42,774 nucleotides of DNA from Lysobacterales bacterium (GTDB lineage: Bacteria > Pseudomonadota > Gammaproteobacteria > Xanthomonadales > SZUA-36), in the NCBI GenBank assembly GCA_013001885.1, contig JABDLD010000072.1, forward strand, positions 1 to 42,774, read 5' to 3'. Below the pieces are notes generated by a model. The model was given only the letters and a program-made list of their open reading frames with translations. It did not search any database and was not told the DNA's origin. The translations under genes and the position numbers were made by a program. Within the stretch, counting starts at the first letter, position 1. Each line of letters starts with the position of its first letter. This document shows positions 24,368 through 34,700 of the stretch, piece after piece.

Positions 24368-26340
24368 AGGCGGTCCTCGAACACTTCGATGGTCGACTGC
24401 TCGCGCAGCATCCGGACAAAGCCCAGAGCTTCGGTATTGGCGCTCGCATTGGCAATACGCCGGCTGTAGCTCTGCTTGCGCAACGCGTCTTCCTCCGTCA
24501 ACTCGCCGTCGGTCACGCTTTCCAGCTGCACCACGGCGTAGCCTTCGTCCAGCTCAAACACCGCGGAGACCGGCCCGTCTTCGCCCGGCGCTTGCATCAG
24601 AAAAACCTGCTCGAGCAGCCGCCGGCTGAACGCGGTCTCGTTGCGCGTGGCCGCCTCTGACTGCACCAGTTCAAGCCCGGACGTTTCGGCCAGTTCCGCC
24701 AGATCTGCGCCGTCTGAAAGGCTGGCCAGCAACTCCGAAGCACGCGTCGAAGCCGCGTCCATGGCCCGCTGACTGCGCACGCTTTCAACCACACGGTCAC
24801 GCACTTCTTCCAGCGGCATCAGGGCCTCGGGCAAGTGTTCCCTGAGCCGGATGACCGCGATGTGGTTCTCGCCGAAATCGATCGGATCACTGACTGAACC
24901 CTGTGCCAGCACCAGTTCGGAAAATGCCGCATTCACCAGTTCCATGTTGGCGGCAACACCCAACTCCGCTCCCTGGCGGCCGAACGGGCCGGCCTCTTTC
25001 ACTTCCAGGCCGAGCTCGTCAGCGGCCGCATCCAGCGTGGTGGGATCCTCGTATATGATGTCCACCATCCGGTCGGCTGCTTCCAGGAAACGGCGTTCAT
25101 CCGCCTCCGCCTGGTACTCCGCAGCCAGGATATCGCGCGCCTCGGTAAAGGTCATGCCCTCGGAGGGCCTGATTTCGCGCAGGTAAATGATGTGCCAGCC
25201 AAACCCGGTCTGTACCGGATCGGAAACGGGATTTTCCAGCGAAAGCTCGTACAGGCCGTCTTCGAACGCCTGCACCATGAACCCGGGCTCGATCCAACCC
25301 AGGTCGCCGCCCTCTTCAGCCGATCCGGCGTCCTGAGAAAATTCCCTGGCCAGTTCAGCAAAGTCCTCACCCGCTGCGACCCGCGCAGCGAGATCTTCCG
25401 TTTGCTGGCGAGCCGACTCGATCTCGACCGCCGGCGCACCCGACGCGGCCTCGATCAGAATATGGGAAGCGAGCCGTGCCTCCGGCGTAATGAAGCGGAC
25501 CTGCTGCTCCTCGAAACGGGCTTTCAGCAGTTCCTCATCGGGCTCGATCGCACCGCCCATGTTTGCGGCATCAAGTTCAATGTATTCAACGGTCACCATT
25601 TCCTGTGACATGTATTCGTCCTGGTGCTCCTCGTACCAGGCCAGGATGGCATCTTCCTCGATGGGCGCTTCCGGGACAGCCGCTGCGGCTTCGTCCGCCA
25701 ACGGAGCTTCCTCCGCCGGTTCAGCGGTGGGTTCCGGATCGGGAAAAGCGGGGACGATAAGCGCACTGAATTCGCGCTTCTGATCCGCCAGGCGCGCGTA
25801 GTCGTTCACTTCCCAATTGGTCGCGATCGCACTGGTGGCGATGGAAACCGGAAACTGGTTGAGGGTCATCGACACGCGCATTTCATTTTCGAACTGGCGG
25901 GTGGTCAGGCCCTGTGCCGCCAGTCGTGCCTGGTAGACGTCGGCATTGAATTCACCGTCAACGTGAAAACCTTCCATCTCCGTGATCCGCTGGGCCAGTG
26001 TCTGGTCGTCGACCGCCAGACCCGCATCAATCGAAACCTGGGCCATCAGCTCTTCGTCGATCATCTGATCCAGGAACTGACGCCGGATGATTGGCTGATC
26101 GAACAGCTCGGCATCGAACGCCGTGCCCAGTTGCGCCTGCATTCGCCGCCGGTAGTTCTGAAAACTGTTGTTGAATTCGCTGATGGTGATTTCCTGGTCG
26201 TTCACCACCGCCACGGCGTTAACCGCGTCCGACGTGAAATAGGAGCTGACACCGACAAAGGCGAACGGAATGATCAGGATAGCGAAAATGAAGATGGCAA
26301 TTATGCCGGTCAACCTGTCGCGGATAGACTGAAGAACCAT
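24364..26340 (-). CDS. ppiD: Periplasmic chaperone/peptidyl-prolyl isomerase PpiD
   Basis: The 658-residue protein starts with one membrane anchor (IIAIFIFAILIIPFAFVGVSSYF), then a SurA-like N-terminal chaperone domain. A parvulin domain follows at about 265-360 (ASHILIEAASG, AREFSQDAGSAEEGGDLGWI, FGWHIIYL), and then a C-terminal chaperone region. It sits at the SecYEG exit and helps fold outer-membrane and secreted proteins. An acidic Ala-Pro-Glu linker (about residues 203-232) breaks the N-terminal domain and is probably a lineage-specific insertion. The position after hupB and the tRNA genes is the classical gammaproteobacterial order. A terminator at 26376-26400 separates it from the tRNA unit, so it relies on readthrough or a promoter in the 35-base gap. 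Confidence 0.92.
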   Translation of the reverse strand: MVLQSIRDRLTGIIAIFIFAILIIPFAFVGVSSYFTSDAVNAVAVVNDQEITISEFNNSFQNYRRRMQAQLGTAFDAELFDQPIIRRQFLDQMIDEELMAQVSIDAGLAVDDQTLAQRITEMEGFHVDGEFNADVYQARLAAQGLTTRQFENEMRVSMTLNQFPVSIATSAIATNWEVNDYARLADQKREFSALIVPAFPDPEPTAEPAEEAPLADEAAAAVPEAPIEEDAILAWYEEHQDEYMSQEMVTVEYIELDAANMGGAIEPDEELLKARFEEQQVRFITPEARLASHILIEAASGAPAVEIESARQQTEDLAARVAAGEDFAELAREFSQDAGSAEEGGDLGWIEPGFMVQAFEDGLYELSLENPVSDPVQTGFGWHIIYLREIRPSEGMTFTEARDILAAEYQAEADERRFLEAADRMVDIIYEDPTTLDAAADELGLEVKEAGPFGRQGAELGVAANMELVNAAFSELVLAQGSVSDPIDFGENHIAVIRLREHLPEALMPLEEVRDRVVESVRSQRAMDAASTRASELLASLSDGADLAELAETSGLELVQSEAATRNETAFSRRLLEQVFLMQAPGEDGPVSAVFELDEGYAVVQLESVTDGELTEEDALRKQSYSRRIANASANTEALGFVRMLREQSTIEVFEDRL

Positions 26341-26375
26341 GTTTACTCACTCTTTATAGAGTCTGATTAACAACT

Positions 26376-26400
26376 AAAAAAAAGGCGCCCCTGGGGCGCC
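26376..26400 (-). terminator. Terminator of the hupB-tRNA unit
   Basis: On the minus strand GGCGCCCC pairs with GGGGCGCC around a single-base centre and is followed directly by eight T. It lies 14 bases after tRNA-Asp. Confidence 0.88.
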
Positions 26401-26414
26401 ATTTTCCGAAAAAG

Positions 26415-26491
26415 TGGCGGAGTGGACGGGACTCGAACCCGCGACCCCCGGCGTGACAGGCCGGTATTCTAACCAACTGAACTACCACTCC
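26415..26491 (-). tRNA. tRNA-Asp (anticodon GTC)
   Basis: The 77-base tRNA starts GGAGTGG and ends GCCA with encoded CCA. The anticodon stem CCGGC/GCCGG holds the loop CTGTCAC, giving GTC. The D arm GTTCAGTTGGTTAGAAT is standard for tRNA-Asp. Confidence 0.96.
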
Positions 26492-26499
26492 GCAATTTC

Positions 26500-26575
26500 T
26501 GGTGGGTGCTGACGGGCTCGAACCGCCGACCCTCGCCTTGTAAGGGCGATGCTCTCCCAGCTGAGCTAAGCACCC
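26500..26575 (-). tRNA. tRNA-Val (anticodon TAC)
   Basis: The 76-base tRNA begins GGGTGCTTAGCTCAGCTGGG and ends with encoded CCA. The anticodon loop CTTACAA gives TAC. It lies 13 bases after hupB and eight before tRNA-Asp on the same transcript. Confidence 0.97.
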
Positions 26576-26588
26576 GTCAGAAGGCGCG

Positions 26589-26861
26589 CTAGTTTACAGC
26601 GTCTTTCAGGGCTTTGCCAGCCTTAAATGCGGGGTTCTTGGCAGCCTTGATCCTGATGGTTTCGCCGGTGCGCGGATTGCGGCCGGTGCGTGCTGCACGA
26701 TGGCGTACAGAGAAGGTTCCGAAGCCAACCAAAGAAACCGTATCACCCTTTTTGAGCGCTTTGGTGACGGTTTTTACCACGGCATCCAGGGCGCGGCCAG
26801 CATCTGCTTTGGAAAGACCAGCGGAATCAGCAATAGCTTCTACAAGTTCAGATTTGTTCAT
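26589..26861 (-). CDS. hupB: DNA-binding protein HU-beta
   Basis: The 90-residue nucleoid protein has all HU features: the helical dimer core [36 protein letters not shown] entering the DNA-clasping arm, and the closing [18 protein letters not shown]. The arm proline lies in RNPRTGE. It compacts and bends DNA. GGAGTG lies seven bases before the ATG. It stands downstream of lon, the standard order, with a 293-base gap holding a repeat and a plus-strand terminator. Confidence 0.97.
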   Translation of the reverse strand: MNKSELVEAIADSAGLSKADAGRALDAVVKTVTKALKKGDTVSLVGFGTFSVRHRAARTGRNPRTGETIRIKAAKNPAFKAGKALKDAVN

Positions 26862-26916
26862 TTATACACTCCAGTAAGATGATTAAGCGATGTGTTCGTT
26901 AAGCTGGACCAGGCCC

Positions 26917-26945
26917 CCGACAGTCAGACCCTGTCGGCTTTTTTT
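26917..26945 (+). terminator. Plus-strand intrinsic terminator upstream of hupB
   Basis: CCGACAG pairs with CTGTCGG around a seven-base loop and leads into CTTTTTTT. It works only on the plus strand, where no annotated gene precedes it; both flanking genes run on the minus strand. It could block antisense transcription or end an unannotated RNA. Confidence 0.65.
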
Positions 26946-27098
26946 ATGAGCTTCGAAAGTTGCTGGAACTTCCGGAAAGCCTTGTCTGTCAAGGCCTGCC
27001 AGCCGTCCGTGAATACTAATACCTCAATGCCCGCGGTGCAACACGTTTTCACACGTTTTCCGAGATAGTTCGTGAACTCCTGTGCCCAAGTAATTCAT

Positions 27099-27153
27099 TG
27101 TAGGCGCGAACTTCGTTTGCGATTAAAATTCATCGCGAACGAAGTTGCCTGTA
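27099..27153. repeat. REP-like inverted pair after lon
   Basis: TGTAGGCGCGAACTTCG opens the left copy and the right copy is its near-perfect inverse, ending GAAGTTGCCTGTA, with an eight-base centre. It starts two bases after the lon stop and would fold into a hairpin of about 20 bp in the lon transcript. It could stabilise the transcript end between lon and hupB. Confidence 0.75.
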
Positions 27154-27154
27154 T

Positions 27155-29575
27155 TTAATGCGTGGTTACCGCATCCGAACCCTTGGAAGCCGCTTTTTCC
27201 TTCGATTTCAGATTCCCCGGCAACGGTGTCGGGCGCTCGGTCAGAGCCAGTTCGATCACCTGGTCAATGGTCGAGACCGGATGGATGTCCAGCTTCTTCA
27301 GAATGACTTTCGGAATATCGACCAGGTCTTTCTCGTTTTCCTCCGGAATGATCACGGTCTCGATTCCGCCGCGATGCGCCGCCAGCAGCTTCTCTTTCAG
27401 CCCGCCGATCGGCAAAACATTTCCGCGCAGCGTGATCTCGCCGGTCATGGCGACGTTAGCCCGCACCGGTATCTGGCTCAGCGATGAAACCAGCGCCGTG
27501 CACATGGCAATACCGGCCGACGGCCCGTCTTTTGGCGTGGCGCCCTCCGGCACGTGCACGTGGGTGTCGAACTTCTGGTAGAAACCGGCTTCGATTCCCA
27601 GGTGTTCGGCGCGGCTGCGCACCACCGTCATCGCCGCCTGGATGGATTCCTTCATCACGTCGCCGAGATGGCCGGTGAGCGTCAGGTTGCCTTTGCCCGG
27701 AACCAGGGTGGCTTCGATCTTCAGCAGTTCGCCGCCCACTTCCGTCCAGGCCAGGCCGGTCACCTGCCCTATTTCGTCTTTCTCGTCGATCACGCCGTAG
27801 CGGAACCGGCGCACGCCCAGGAAGTCGTCCAGGTTTTTAGACGTAACCGAAATTTTGTCTTTTTCCTTGTCCATGGCCAGTTGCTTGACCACCTTGCGGC
27901 AGATCTTGGCGATCTCCCGCTCCAGGTTTCGCACCCCGGACTCACGCGTGTAGTAGCGGATGATGTTCACCAGGACTGTTTTGCTGACGGCGATCTCCGC
28001 TTCCTTCAGACCGTGCTGGTCGCGCTGCTTGGGCAGCAGGTAGCGTATCGCGATGTTGAGCTTTTCGTCCTCGGTGTACCCGGGTATGCGGATCACTTCG
28101 AGGCGGTCCAGCAGCGCTGGAGGAATGTTCAGCGAGTTGGCCGTGGCCACGAACATCACTTCTGACAGGTCAAAATCGACTTCCAGGTAATGGTCGTTGA
28201 AGGTGTGGTTCTGTTCCGGGTCGAGCACTTCCAGCAGGGCCGAGGAAGGATCGCCACGAAAATCCATCGACATTTTGTCCAGCTCATCGAGCATGAACAG
28301 CGGATTACGCGTGGACACCTTGGCCATGTTTTGCAGAACACGCCCGGGCATCGAACCGATATAGGTCCTGCGGTGGCCGCGAATCTCCGCCTCGTCGCGC
28401 ACGCCGCCCAGCGACATGCGCACGAACTTGCGCCCGGTTGCGCGGGCGATGGACCGGCCCAGGCTGGTCTTGCCTACACCCGGCGGTCCGACCAGGCACA
28501 GGATCGGGCCTTTCATCTGGCGCACGCGCTGTTGCACCGCCAGGTATTCCAGGATCCGTTCCTTGACCTTTTCCAGCCCGTAGTGATCCGCCTCGAGAAT
28601 TTCCTCGGCCTTGTCCAGCTGTTTGCGGATCCGGCTTCGTTTCTTCCACGGCACGTTCAGCATCCAGTCAATGTAATTGCGCACCACCGTGGCCTCGGCC
28701 GACATCGGCGACATCATTTTCAGCTTGTTGAGTTCGGATGTCGCCTTTTCACTGGCCTCCTTCGGCATGCCGCTCTCTTCGATGCGTTTGGCCAGGTCAT
28801 CCATGTCGTTGGGCGCATCTTCCATGTCGCCCAGCTCTTTCTGGATGGCTTTCATCTGCTCATTCAGGTAGTACTCGCGCTGGCTTTTCTCCATCTGGGT
28901 CTTGACCCGACCGCGGATTCGTTTCTCCAGCTGCAGCACATCGATCTCACCCTCGACCAGGGCCATCAGGTGTTCCATACGCCGGCGCGGGCTGCCCATT
29001 TCCAGCAGTACCTGTTTTTCCTCCAGCCGGATGGCCAGGTGCGCCGCCACCGTGTCGGCGAGGCGGCTCGAATCTTCGATTCCGGCCAGCGTGGTCAGCA
29101 GTTCCGGCGGGATTTTACGGTTGAGCTTTACGTACTGCTCGAACAGCGAAACCAGCGAGCGCATCGTGACCTCGAGCTCCTTCTCGGTGCCGTCGTCCAC
29201 CACCGGGATCAACTCCCAGCTGGCCTCAAAAAACCCGCTTTCCTCGGTGATCTTGCTGATTCGCACGCGTTCGCCGCCCTCCACCAGCACTTTGGTTGTG
29301 CCGTCCGGCAGCTTCAACAGCTGCAGCACCGTGGCCAGCGTGCCGACGTCGAACAGGTCGGCCTCGGCCGGCTCGTCGATTTCGGCGTTGCGCTGGGTCA
29401 CCAGCACGATCCGCTTGTCGCGGTCCATGGCTTTATCCAGCGCCAGCACCGAGCGTTCCCGGCCGACGAACAGCGGAATCACCATGTGGGGGTATACCAC
29501 CACGTCCCGTAGCGACAACACCGGGGTCGGCTGCAGGGTAACGGCGGGGATAACGGGAGTTGAACTGTCGGACAT
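27155..29575 (-). CDS. lon: ATP-dependent protease Lon
   Basis: The 806-residue cytosolic protease degrades misfolded and regulatory proteins. It has the N-terminal substrate domain ([20 protein letters not shown]), a coiled-coil stretch ([18 protein letters not shown]), AAA+ Walker [10 protein letters not shown] near residue 365, Walker B in [10 protein letters not shown], and the proteolytic dyad Ser686 (KDGPSAGIA) and Lys729 ([14 protein letters not shown]). The offset of seven from the E. coli numbers is consistent. GAGGAAA stands close before the ATG. A heat-shock-like promoter candidate lies at 29662-29690. Gene order clpX-lon-hupB is classical, but a foreign-looking gene now separates clpX from lon. 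Confidence 0.97.
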   Translation of the reverse strand: MSDSSTPVIPAVTLQPTPVLSLRDVVVYPHMVIPLFVGRERSVLALDKAMDRDKRIVLVTQRNAEIDEPAEADLFDVGTLATVLQLLKLPDGTTKVLVEGGERVRISKITEESGFFEASWELIPVVDDGTEKELEVTMRSLVSLFEQYVKLNRKIPPELLTTLAGIEDSSRLADTVAAHLAIRLEEKQVLLEMGSPRRRMEHLMALVEGEIDVLQLEKRIRGRVKTQMEKSQREYYLNEQMKAIQKELGDMEDAPNDMDDLAKRIEESGMPKEASEKATSELNKLKMMSPMSAEATVVRNYIDWMLNVPWKKRSRIRKQLDKAEEILEADHYGLEKVKERILEYLAVQQRVRQMKGPILCLVGPPGVGKTSLGRSIARATGRKFVRMSLGGVRDEAEIRGHRRTYIGSMPGRVLQNMAKVSTRNPLFMLDELDKMSMDFRGDPSSALLEVLDPEQNHTFNDHYLEVDFDLSEVMFVATANSLNIPPALLDRLEVIRIPGYTEDEKLNIAIRYLLPKQRDQHGLKEAEIAVSKTVLVNIIRYYTRESGVRNLEREIAKICRKVVKQLAMDKEKDKISVTSKNLDDFLGVRRFRYGVIDEKDEIGQVTGLAWTEVGGELLKIEATLVPGKGNLTLTGHLGDVMKESIQAAMTVVRSRAEHLGIEAGFYQKFDTHVHVPEGATPKDGPSAGIAMCTALVSSLSQIPVRANVAMTGEITLRGNVLPIGGLKEKLLAAHRGGIETVIIPEENEKDLVDIPKVILKKLDIHPVSTIDQVIELALTERPTPLPGNLKSKEKAASKGSDAVTTH

Positions 29576-29661
29576 GATTTTTCCTCTGAAGCACCCCTTT
29601 TACGGACCGGGTACGGCCCATGGGACGCATATATTAATAATAGCAGTCTGTAGCTAACCGA

Positions 29662-29690
29662 GATATTGGCGCGCGGTAAAAAAATTCAAG
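29662..29690 (-). promoter_or_regulatory. lon: Possible sigma-32 (heat-shock) promoter of lon
   Basis: On the minus strand CTTGAAT and CCAATATC are 14 bases apart, close to the sigma-32 pattern CTTGAAA, 13-15 bases, CCCCATnT. It would start the transcript about 80-90 bases before the lon ATG. The -35 match is good and the -10 match is partial. Lon is a heat-shock gene in many gammaproteobacteria. Confidence 0.4.
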
Positions 29691-29834
29691 AGCCCGGCGC
29701 CGGCAAGAGGGTTTCTCTACCGTGCAGTTGCCGGGGCACCGCGCCGTTACGCTGGTTCAGCATCTGGAAAACGGGGGCCACGGGGAGTAGTCTAGGTAGA
29801 GGGGGTTACTTAGTTTTCAGCTGGAGTAACTGCC

Positions 29835-30980
29835 ATGAAAAAACTACTGCTTGCTGTTGTTTTTCTTTTCTTTATTCTCCTTGCTTCCAGTGCGTTTCCA
29901 CTGGATATCAGCCGCCATGTCAGCGGTTCCTGGTTCAACCCGGACCAGTCCGGCCACGGCCTCTCGGTTGAGGTCCTGTCGGACACACGCACCCTGTTTT
30001 ACTGGTACGTATACACGCCGGACGGCAAACCCACGTTCCTGGTCGCGGACGGCGCCAACAGCGGGGACACCGTCAGCGCGACGGTCTACCACCAGACCGG
30101 CATGGTCTGGGGTGAATTCGACCCCAGCGCGGTCGACCGCACCGTATGGGGTACGGCCAGTCTGAAGCTGAACAGCGCCAAAGAACTGATCCTCAGCTAC
30201 GAGTCCACCCACGACGATTCGTCGATACCCAACGGCAGCGGCGAGATACAGATGGTCAAGCTGGCCAGCATCCAGTCGCTGCAGGGGCACGAAACACCGT
30301 CAGCGGGAATCTACCTGGGTATGGTCGAGAACGACATCGATGACGGTGAATACCCGATGACCGTGTTACTGACTCCGCAGATGAACTGGGTCGGATTCGC
30401 CGAGGACTCGAACGCCACGTTCGGAACCTATTCGCTGGTTGGGCAGGACATGTCGGTAAACGTTTCCGCCTTTTCGGCCGACCCGCAGGACCCGTTTTCG
30501 TTCTCGCTGCACGGCGGCGGCCAGTTGGATCCCGAGTACCGCATGTACCTGACCTTTTCCGGCCAGGGCATGGAAGGTGAGGTCGACGGGGACTTTATTT
30601 CTGCAGATGCGCTCTACCGGCGCGGCGTAGCACTGGATATCCATGCCGGCAGCCACATGGCCGAGGAAATGGTCAGCGGCGCAACCGGCTGGTCCGATGT
30701 CTGGCCCAGCGGCCCAACCACATTCCGGTTTAACGGTTTCATGGATCCGCCATTGGGGGGTTGCAGCTACGAGGGAACGATCACGATCCCCGATGCGGCC
30801 TTCAACCAGTTCGAGGTGAACCTGACAACCAGCGGTTGTGGCGACACGGACGGATCCGAAGAATACAGCGGTGCGGGATACCAGGCTGATGTCGAATCAC
30901 TGAACGACACCCGGGGATTGTGGCTGATCACCACGAACTCCGAACGGCCGTTCGTGCTGTGGCTGACCTCGATGTTCTGA
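29835..30980 (+). CDS. Secreted protein of unknown function with WFNPDQSGHG motif
   Basis: The 381-residue product has a Sec signal peptide (LLLAVVFLFFILLASSAFPL) and a beta-rich body. Near residue 32 it shows GSWFNPDQSGHGLSVEVL followed by FYWYVYTPDGKPTFLV. This pattern recurs in uncharacterised exported proteins of gammaproteobacteria such as Xanthomonadales relatives. Two C-terminal cysteines (GGCSYEG and TSGCGDTD) may form a disulphide. GGAG lies eight bases before the ATG. It is transcribed opposite to its neighbours and breaks the clpX-lon adjacency, which suggests later insertion. A short palindrome TCTAGGTAGA at 29791-29800 precedes it and might be an operator. Function unknown. Confidence 0.8.
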   Translation: MKKLLLAVVFLFFILLASSAFPLDISRHVSGSWFNPDQSGHGLSVEVLSDTRTLFYWYVYTPDGKPTFLVADGANSGDTVSATVYHQTGMVWGEFDPSAVDRTVWGTASLKLNSAKELILSYESTHDDSSIPNGSGEIQMVKLASIQSLQGHETPSAGIYLGMVENDIDDGEYPMTVLLTPQMNWVGFAEDSNATFGTYSLVGQDMSVNVSAFSADPQDPFSFSLHGGGQLDPEYRMYLTFSGQGMEGEVDGDFISADALYRRGVALDIHAGSHMAEEMVSGATGWSDVWPSGPTTFRFNGFMDPPLGGCSYEGTITIPDAAFNQFEVNLTTSGCGDTDGSEEYSGAGYQADVESLNDTRGLWLITTNSERPFVLWLTSMF

Positions 30981-30999
30981 TTACAGCGGTAAAGGAGAG

Positions 31000-32271
31000 T
31001 TATTCTGAACCGCCGACGGCCTGTTGCTGGTTTTCGTACAGGAAGTAAGGCTCGGCCTCGCCCTCGATAACGGTCTCGTCGACCACGACCTTGGACACGT
31101 TATCCAGCGACGGCAGTTCGTACATGCTGTTGAGCAGAACGCCTTCCAGGATGGTCCGCAGGCCGCGGGCGCCGGTCTTGCGGGCCATGGCCTTGCGGGC
31201 GATCGCCGCCAGCGCGTCTTCGCGAATTTCCAGCTCTACGCCTTCCATCTCGAACAGGGCCTTGTACTGCTTGGCCAGCGCGTTCTTGGGCAGGACCAGG
31301 ATCTTGACCAGAGCCTCTTCGTCCAGTTCTTCCAGCGTCGCGACGACCGGCAGGCGGCCGACAAATTCGGGGATCAGACCGTACTTGACCAGGTCTTCCG
31401 GTTCCACGTCCAGCAGCCACTCGCCGATGTTGCCGCTGGTGTCCTTGCTCTGCACTTCGGCCGAAAAACCGATGCCGACCGAGGTCGAGCGATCCTGGAT
31501 CATTTTCTCCAGTCCGGAGAACGCGCCGCCGCAGATAAACAGGATCTGACTGGTGTCGACCTGCAGGAATTCCTGCTGCGGATGCTTGCGACCGCCCTGG
31601 GGCGGCACGGAAGCCACGGTTCCTTCTATCAGCTTGAGCAAAGCCTGCTGCACACCCTCGCCGGACACGTCACGGGTAATCGACGGGTTTTCGGCCTTGC
31701 GCGAGACCTTATCAATCTCATCGATGTAAACGATGCCGGTCTGCGCCTTGTCGACGTCGTAGTCGCATTTCTGCAGCAGCTTCTGGATGATGTTTTCGAC
31801 GTCCTCACCCACATAACCGGCTTCGGTAAGCGTGGTCGCGTCGGCGATGGTGAACGGAACATTCAGCATGCGCGCCAGGGTTTCGGCCAGCAATGTCTTG
31901 CCGGAGCCGGTCGGCCCGATCAGCAGGATGTTGCTCTTGGCCAGTTCGACCTGGTCGTCCCCGCCGCTGTTTTCCAGCCGCTTGTAGTGATTGTAGACCG
32001 CGACTGACAGCACCTTCTTGGCGTGCTCCTGGCCGATCACGAAATCATTCAGGAATGCATGTATTTCCTGTGGCTTGGGCAGGTTTTCATATTCCCGGCC
32101 GGCGTGTTCTTCCAGTTCCTCGCGAATGATGTCGTTACACAGCTCAACACATTCGTCGCAGATGTAAACACTGGGCCCGGCAATCAGTTTGCGTACTTCA
32201 TGCTGGCTCTTACCGCAGAATGAGCAGTAAAGAATTTTTCCGTCTGCGCCTTTCAGGTCGTTATCAGTCAT
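31000..32271 (-). CDS. clpX: ClpX, ATPase subunit of the ClpXP protease
   Basis: The 423-residue unfoldase has the N-terminal zinc domain with CSFCGKS and CDECVELC, Walker A GPTGSGKT, and Walker [11 protein letters not shown]. The pore and IGF-loop regions are standard, including IGFSAEVQ for ClpP docking. Length matches E. coli ClpX (424). It lies 51 bases after clpP on the same strand, and its 3' end converges on the secreted-protein gene 20 bases away. I see no terminator in that gap. Confidence 0.97.
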   Translation of the reverse strand: MTDNDLKGADGKILYCSFCGKSQHEVRKLIAGPSVYICDECVELCNDIIREELEEHAGREYENLPKPQEIHAFLNDFVIGQEHAKKVLSVAVYNHYKRLENSGGDDQVELAKSNILLIGPTGSGKTLLAETLARMLNVPFTIADATTLTEAGYVGEDVENIIQKLLQKCDYDVDKAQTGIVYIDEIDKVSRKAENPSITRDVSGEGVQQALLKLIEGTVASVPPQGGRKHPQQEFLQVDTSQILFICGGAFSGLEKMIQDRSTSVGIGFSAEVQSKDTSGNIGEWLLDVEPEDLVKYGLIPEFVGRLPVVATLEELDEEALVKILVLPKNALAKQYKALFEMEGVELEIREDALAAIARKAMARKTGARGLRTILEGVLLNSMYELPSLDNVSKVVVDETVIEGEAEPYFLYENQQQAVGGSE

Positions 32272-32322
32272 CGCATCAACTTAATTTAGATTACCGGTTT
32301 AATCACTATCACATTCAAAATA

Positions 32323-32967
32323 CTAACTTTTTTTATCGCTCAAGTCGACTGTTCTGTTATCGAACACCTTGTCGATCAGGCCGTACTTCTTGGCCTGCTC
32401 CGGATCCATGAAGTTATCTCTTTCGGTATCCGTTGCTATTTTGTCAACAGGCTGGCCCGTATGTTCCGCCAGAATCTCATTTAATTGCTGCCGGATCTTG
32501 AGAATTTCGCGCGCGTGGATGTCGATGTCCGTCGCCTGGCCCTGGTAACCGCCCAGCGGCTGGTGAATCATCACCCGCGAGTGCGGCAGGCAGTAACGCT
32601 TGTCCTTGGCGCCGGCGGCGAGCAGAACGGCGCCCATGCTGGCGGCCTGCCCCACGCACATCGTGCTGACCTGGCAGCGGACGAACTGCATGGTGTCGTA
32701 GATGGCCAGGCCGGCGCTGACCGAACCGCCCGGGCTGTTGATGTAAAGATTGATGTCTTTGTCCGGATTTTCGGACTCAAGAAACAGAAGTTGCGCCACC
32801 ACCAGGTTGGCCATGTGGTCTTCCACCGGGCCGACGATAAAAATCACGCGGTCTTTCAGCAACCGCGAATAGATATCGTAAGCACGCTCGCCGCGTGAGC
32901 TCTGCTCGACCACCATGGGGACCAGGTTCAGCGCCTGCGGATCAAATTCCCTGTCGTTTCTGTCCAT
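32323..32967 (-). CDS. clpP: ClpP serine protease subunit
   Basis: The 214-residue peptidase has the triad Ser110 (VGQAASMGA), His135 (RVMIHQP) and Asp184 (DTERDNFM), with the glycine-rich loop [11 protein letters not shown]. It forms the proteolytic chamber used by ClpX. A short propeptide region precedes [20 protein letters not shown], the usual N terminus of the mature protein. It lies 29 bases after tig. Confidence 0.97.
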   Translation of the reverse strand: MDRNDREFDPQALNLVPMVVEQSSRGERAYDIYSRLLKDRVIFIVGPVEDHMANLVVAQLLFLESENPDKDINLYINSPGGSVSAGLAIYDTMQFVRCQVSTMCVGQAASMGAVLLAAGAKDKRYCLPHSRVMIHQPLGGYQGQATDIDIHAREILKIRQQLNEILAEHTGQPVDKIATDTERDNFMDPEQAKKYGLIDKVFDNRTVDLSDKKS

Positions 32968-32996
32968 GTTTCCTCTCGCGCTTGCCGGCCGTTTCG

Positions 32997-34310
32997 TTAT
33001 GACTGCGATGTTGCGGCGGCAATGACTTCCTGTAATTTCATCGCCTTGGTGGTCACTTTAGCGTTTTCTAAGACCCAGTCAACCACTTGTTCTTCCAGCA
33101 CCGAGCTTTCCACCTGCTGCAGCAGGTTCTGGTTACCGTAATACAGCTGCATGACCTCGGCCGGCTGCTCGTACGTGCTGGCCACGCTTTCGATCGCCGC
33201 GCGCACCTTGGAGGCGTCGACTCGAATCTCGTTCTGCGCCGCCAGTTCACCCAGCAGGAGACCGGCGCGCACGCGTTCCTCGGCCTGTTCCATGAACGGA
33301 TCGGCCAGCGCGCGAACCTGCTCGTCCGGCAGTTCGTGGCCCTGTTGCCGCAGCATCTGCGCCGCCATCCCGGTGGCCTCTTCCCGCACCACGCCGGCCG
33401 GAACTTCCATGTCGGGACAGGCCTTGACCAATCCCCGGATCAACTGCGCCTTCAGCATATTGTTGGTCGCCTGCTTCAGTTCGCGTTCCAGGTTTTTCCG
33501 GACCTCTTCCTTGAAGGGGTCCATGGTGCCGTCTTCCACACCAAAACTCTGGATGAATTCTTCGTCCACTTCCGGCAGGGCCCCCTCGGAGACGGAAATC
33601 ACTTTCAGCTCTGTCTTGAGCTTTTTGCCCGCCAGGTCCGGTTCACGGAAATTCTCCGGAAACTCAAGCTTTAGCTTTTTGCTTTTGCCTGCGGCAATCG
33701 AGGCGACCGCTTTTTCCAGGTCCTTAAATTCCGACTCGCCCATGATGATGGCAAGACGCTGCGTGCCCTCTTCCGGCACCCGGCCGTCATCGGTCTCGGC
33801 TGAGTATTCCACCAGCACGCGGTCACCTTCCTTCACTTCGCGCTCAACCTCTGTCCAGGACTTGCGCTGGTCGCGCAGCGTGTCGATCATCTCGTCCACG
33901 TCTTCATCGCTGATTATCGTTTTCGGGCGCTCGATCTCCAGCGCAGCTGCGTCCAGCGGACCGATTTCCGGAAACACTTCCAACAGGGCGCTGAACTCGA
34001 AGTCCTCACCGGCCTTGTTCTCCGGCGGAGACTCCAGCACCGGCATGCCCGCGGGCCGTAAGTCTTCGTCGTTGATCGCCTGCTGCAGGCTTTGCTGCAT
34101 GGTCTCGTTGAGGATGTCCTGGCGCACCTGTTTGCCGTAGCGCTGCTTGACCACGCTCATGGGCACACGGCCGGGGCGGAAGCCCTTGATCCGCACCTGT
34201 TTGCACAGTTCGCGCAACTTGGTTTCGATTTTCCCCTGGATTTCGTCGCCGGGGACCTGCACCGTGAGGCGGCGCTCAAGGCCGCTGGTGTTTTCTACAG
34301 AGACTTGCAT
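32997..34310 (-). CDS. tig: Trigger factor
   Basis: The 437-residue ribosome-bound chaperone begins [20 protein letters not shown] and has the ribosome-docking loop [18 protein letters not shown] PPIase domain follows at about 155-245 ([17 protein letters not shown]), then the helical cradle. The ATG at 34310 is chosen because the open frame further upstream is a translation of the tRNA-Leu gene. Transcription probably comes from the tRNA cluster, which ends 62 bases before the ATG, so chaperone and tRNAs may share a transcript, as may clpP and clpX. Confidence 0.96.
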   Translation of the reverse strand: MQVSVENTSGLERRLTVQVPGDEIQGKIETKLRELCKQVRIKGFRPGRVPMSVVKQRYGKQVRQDILNETMQQSLQQAINDEDLRPAGMPVLESPPENKAGEDFEFSALLEVFPEIGPLDAAALEIERPKTIISDEDVDEMIDTLRDQRKSWTEVEREVKEGDRVLVEYSAETDDGRVPEEGTQRLAIIMGESEFKDLEKAVASIAAGKSKKLKLEFPENFREPDLAGKKLKTELKVISVSEGALPEVDEEFIQSFGVEDGTMDPFKEEVRKNLERELKQATNNMLKAQLIRGLVKACPDMEVPAGVVREEATGMAAQMLRQQGHELPDEQVRALADPFMEQAEERVRAGLLLGELAAQNEIRVDASKVRAAIESVASTYEQPAEVMQLYYGNQNLLQQVESSVLEEQVVDWVLENAKVTTKAMKLQEVIAAATSQS

Positions 34311-34372
34311 AGTATTGATCAAACCTGTTGATGATGGGTTATCAGAACGCACCGATACGCTCAATGAACCAG

Positions 34373-34458
<86 letters not shown>

Positions 34459-34472
34459 CGTGTCGGAAAAAA

Positions 34473-34548
34473 TGGTGGGCCATCTAGGACTCGAACCTAG
34501 AACCAATAGATTAAGAGTCTACTGCTCTGCCAATTGAGCTAATGGCCC
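34473..34548 (-). tRNA. tRNA-Lys (anticodon CTT)
   Basis: The 76-base tRNA begins GGGCCATTAGCTCAATTGG and ends with encoded CCA. The anticodon stem GTAGA/TCTAT holds CTCTTAA, giving CTT. It reads only AAG, so a TTT-type lysine tRNA must be elsewhere in the genome. Confidence 0.94.
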
Positions 34549-34557
34549 ATAGTAAAT

Positions 34558-34633
34558 TGGGGTGGACGATGGGGCTCGAACCCACGACCGCCGGAATCAC
34601 AATCCGGTGCTCTACCAACTGAGCTACGCCCAC
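34558..34633 (-). tRNA. tRNA-His (anticodon GTG)
   Basis: The 76-base tRNA begins GTGGGCGTAGCTCAGTTGG and ends CCCA with encoded CCA. The loop TTGTGAT gives GTG. The base before it (34634) supplies the extra 5' G (-1) that histidine tRNAs keep. Confidence 0.96.
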
Positions 34634-34674
34634 CATTGCTATGCGCGGCTATTTTACCTCCTTTTCCTGCCCGG

Positions 34675-34700
34675 TTGGAGCGAATTTCCATTCGCCCCAA
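34675..34700. repeat. REP-like hairpin between tRNA-His and tRNA-Arg
   Basis: TTGGAGCGAAT pairs with ATTCGCCCCAA around TTCC, with one mismatch. The core GGAGCGAATT is shared with the elements at 24330 and 41695. It directly abuts the partial tRNA-Arg copy at 34699. Confidence 0.55.

Noticed and set aside
28190-29512. 440-codon plus-strand frame opposite lon
   Set aside because: Antisense shadow of a highly conserved gene, His/Gln/Arg rich, with no recognisable domain.
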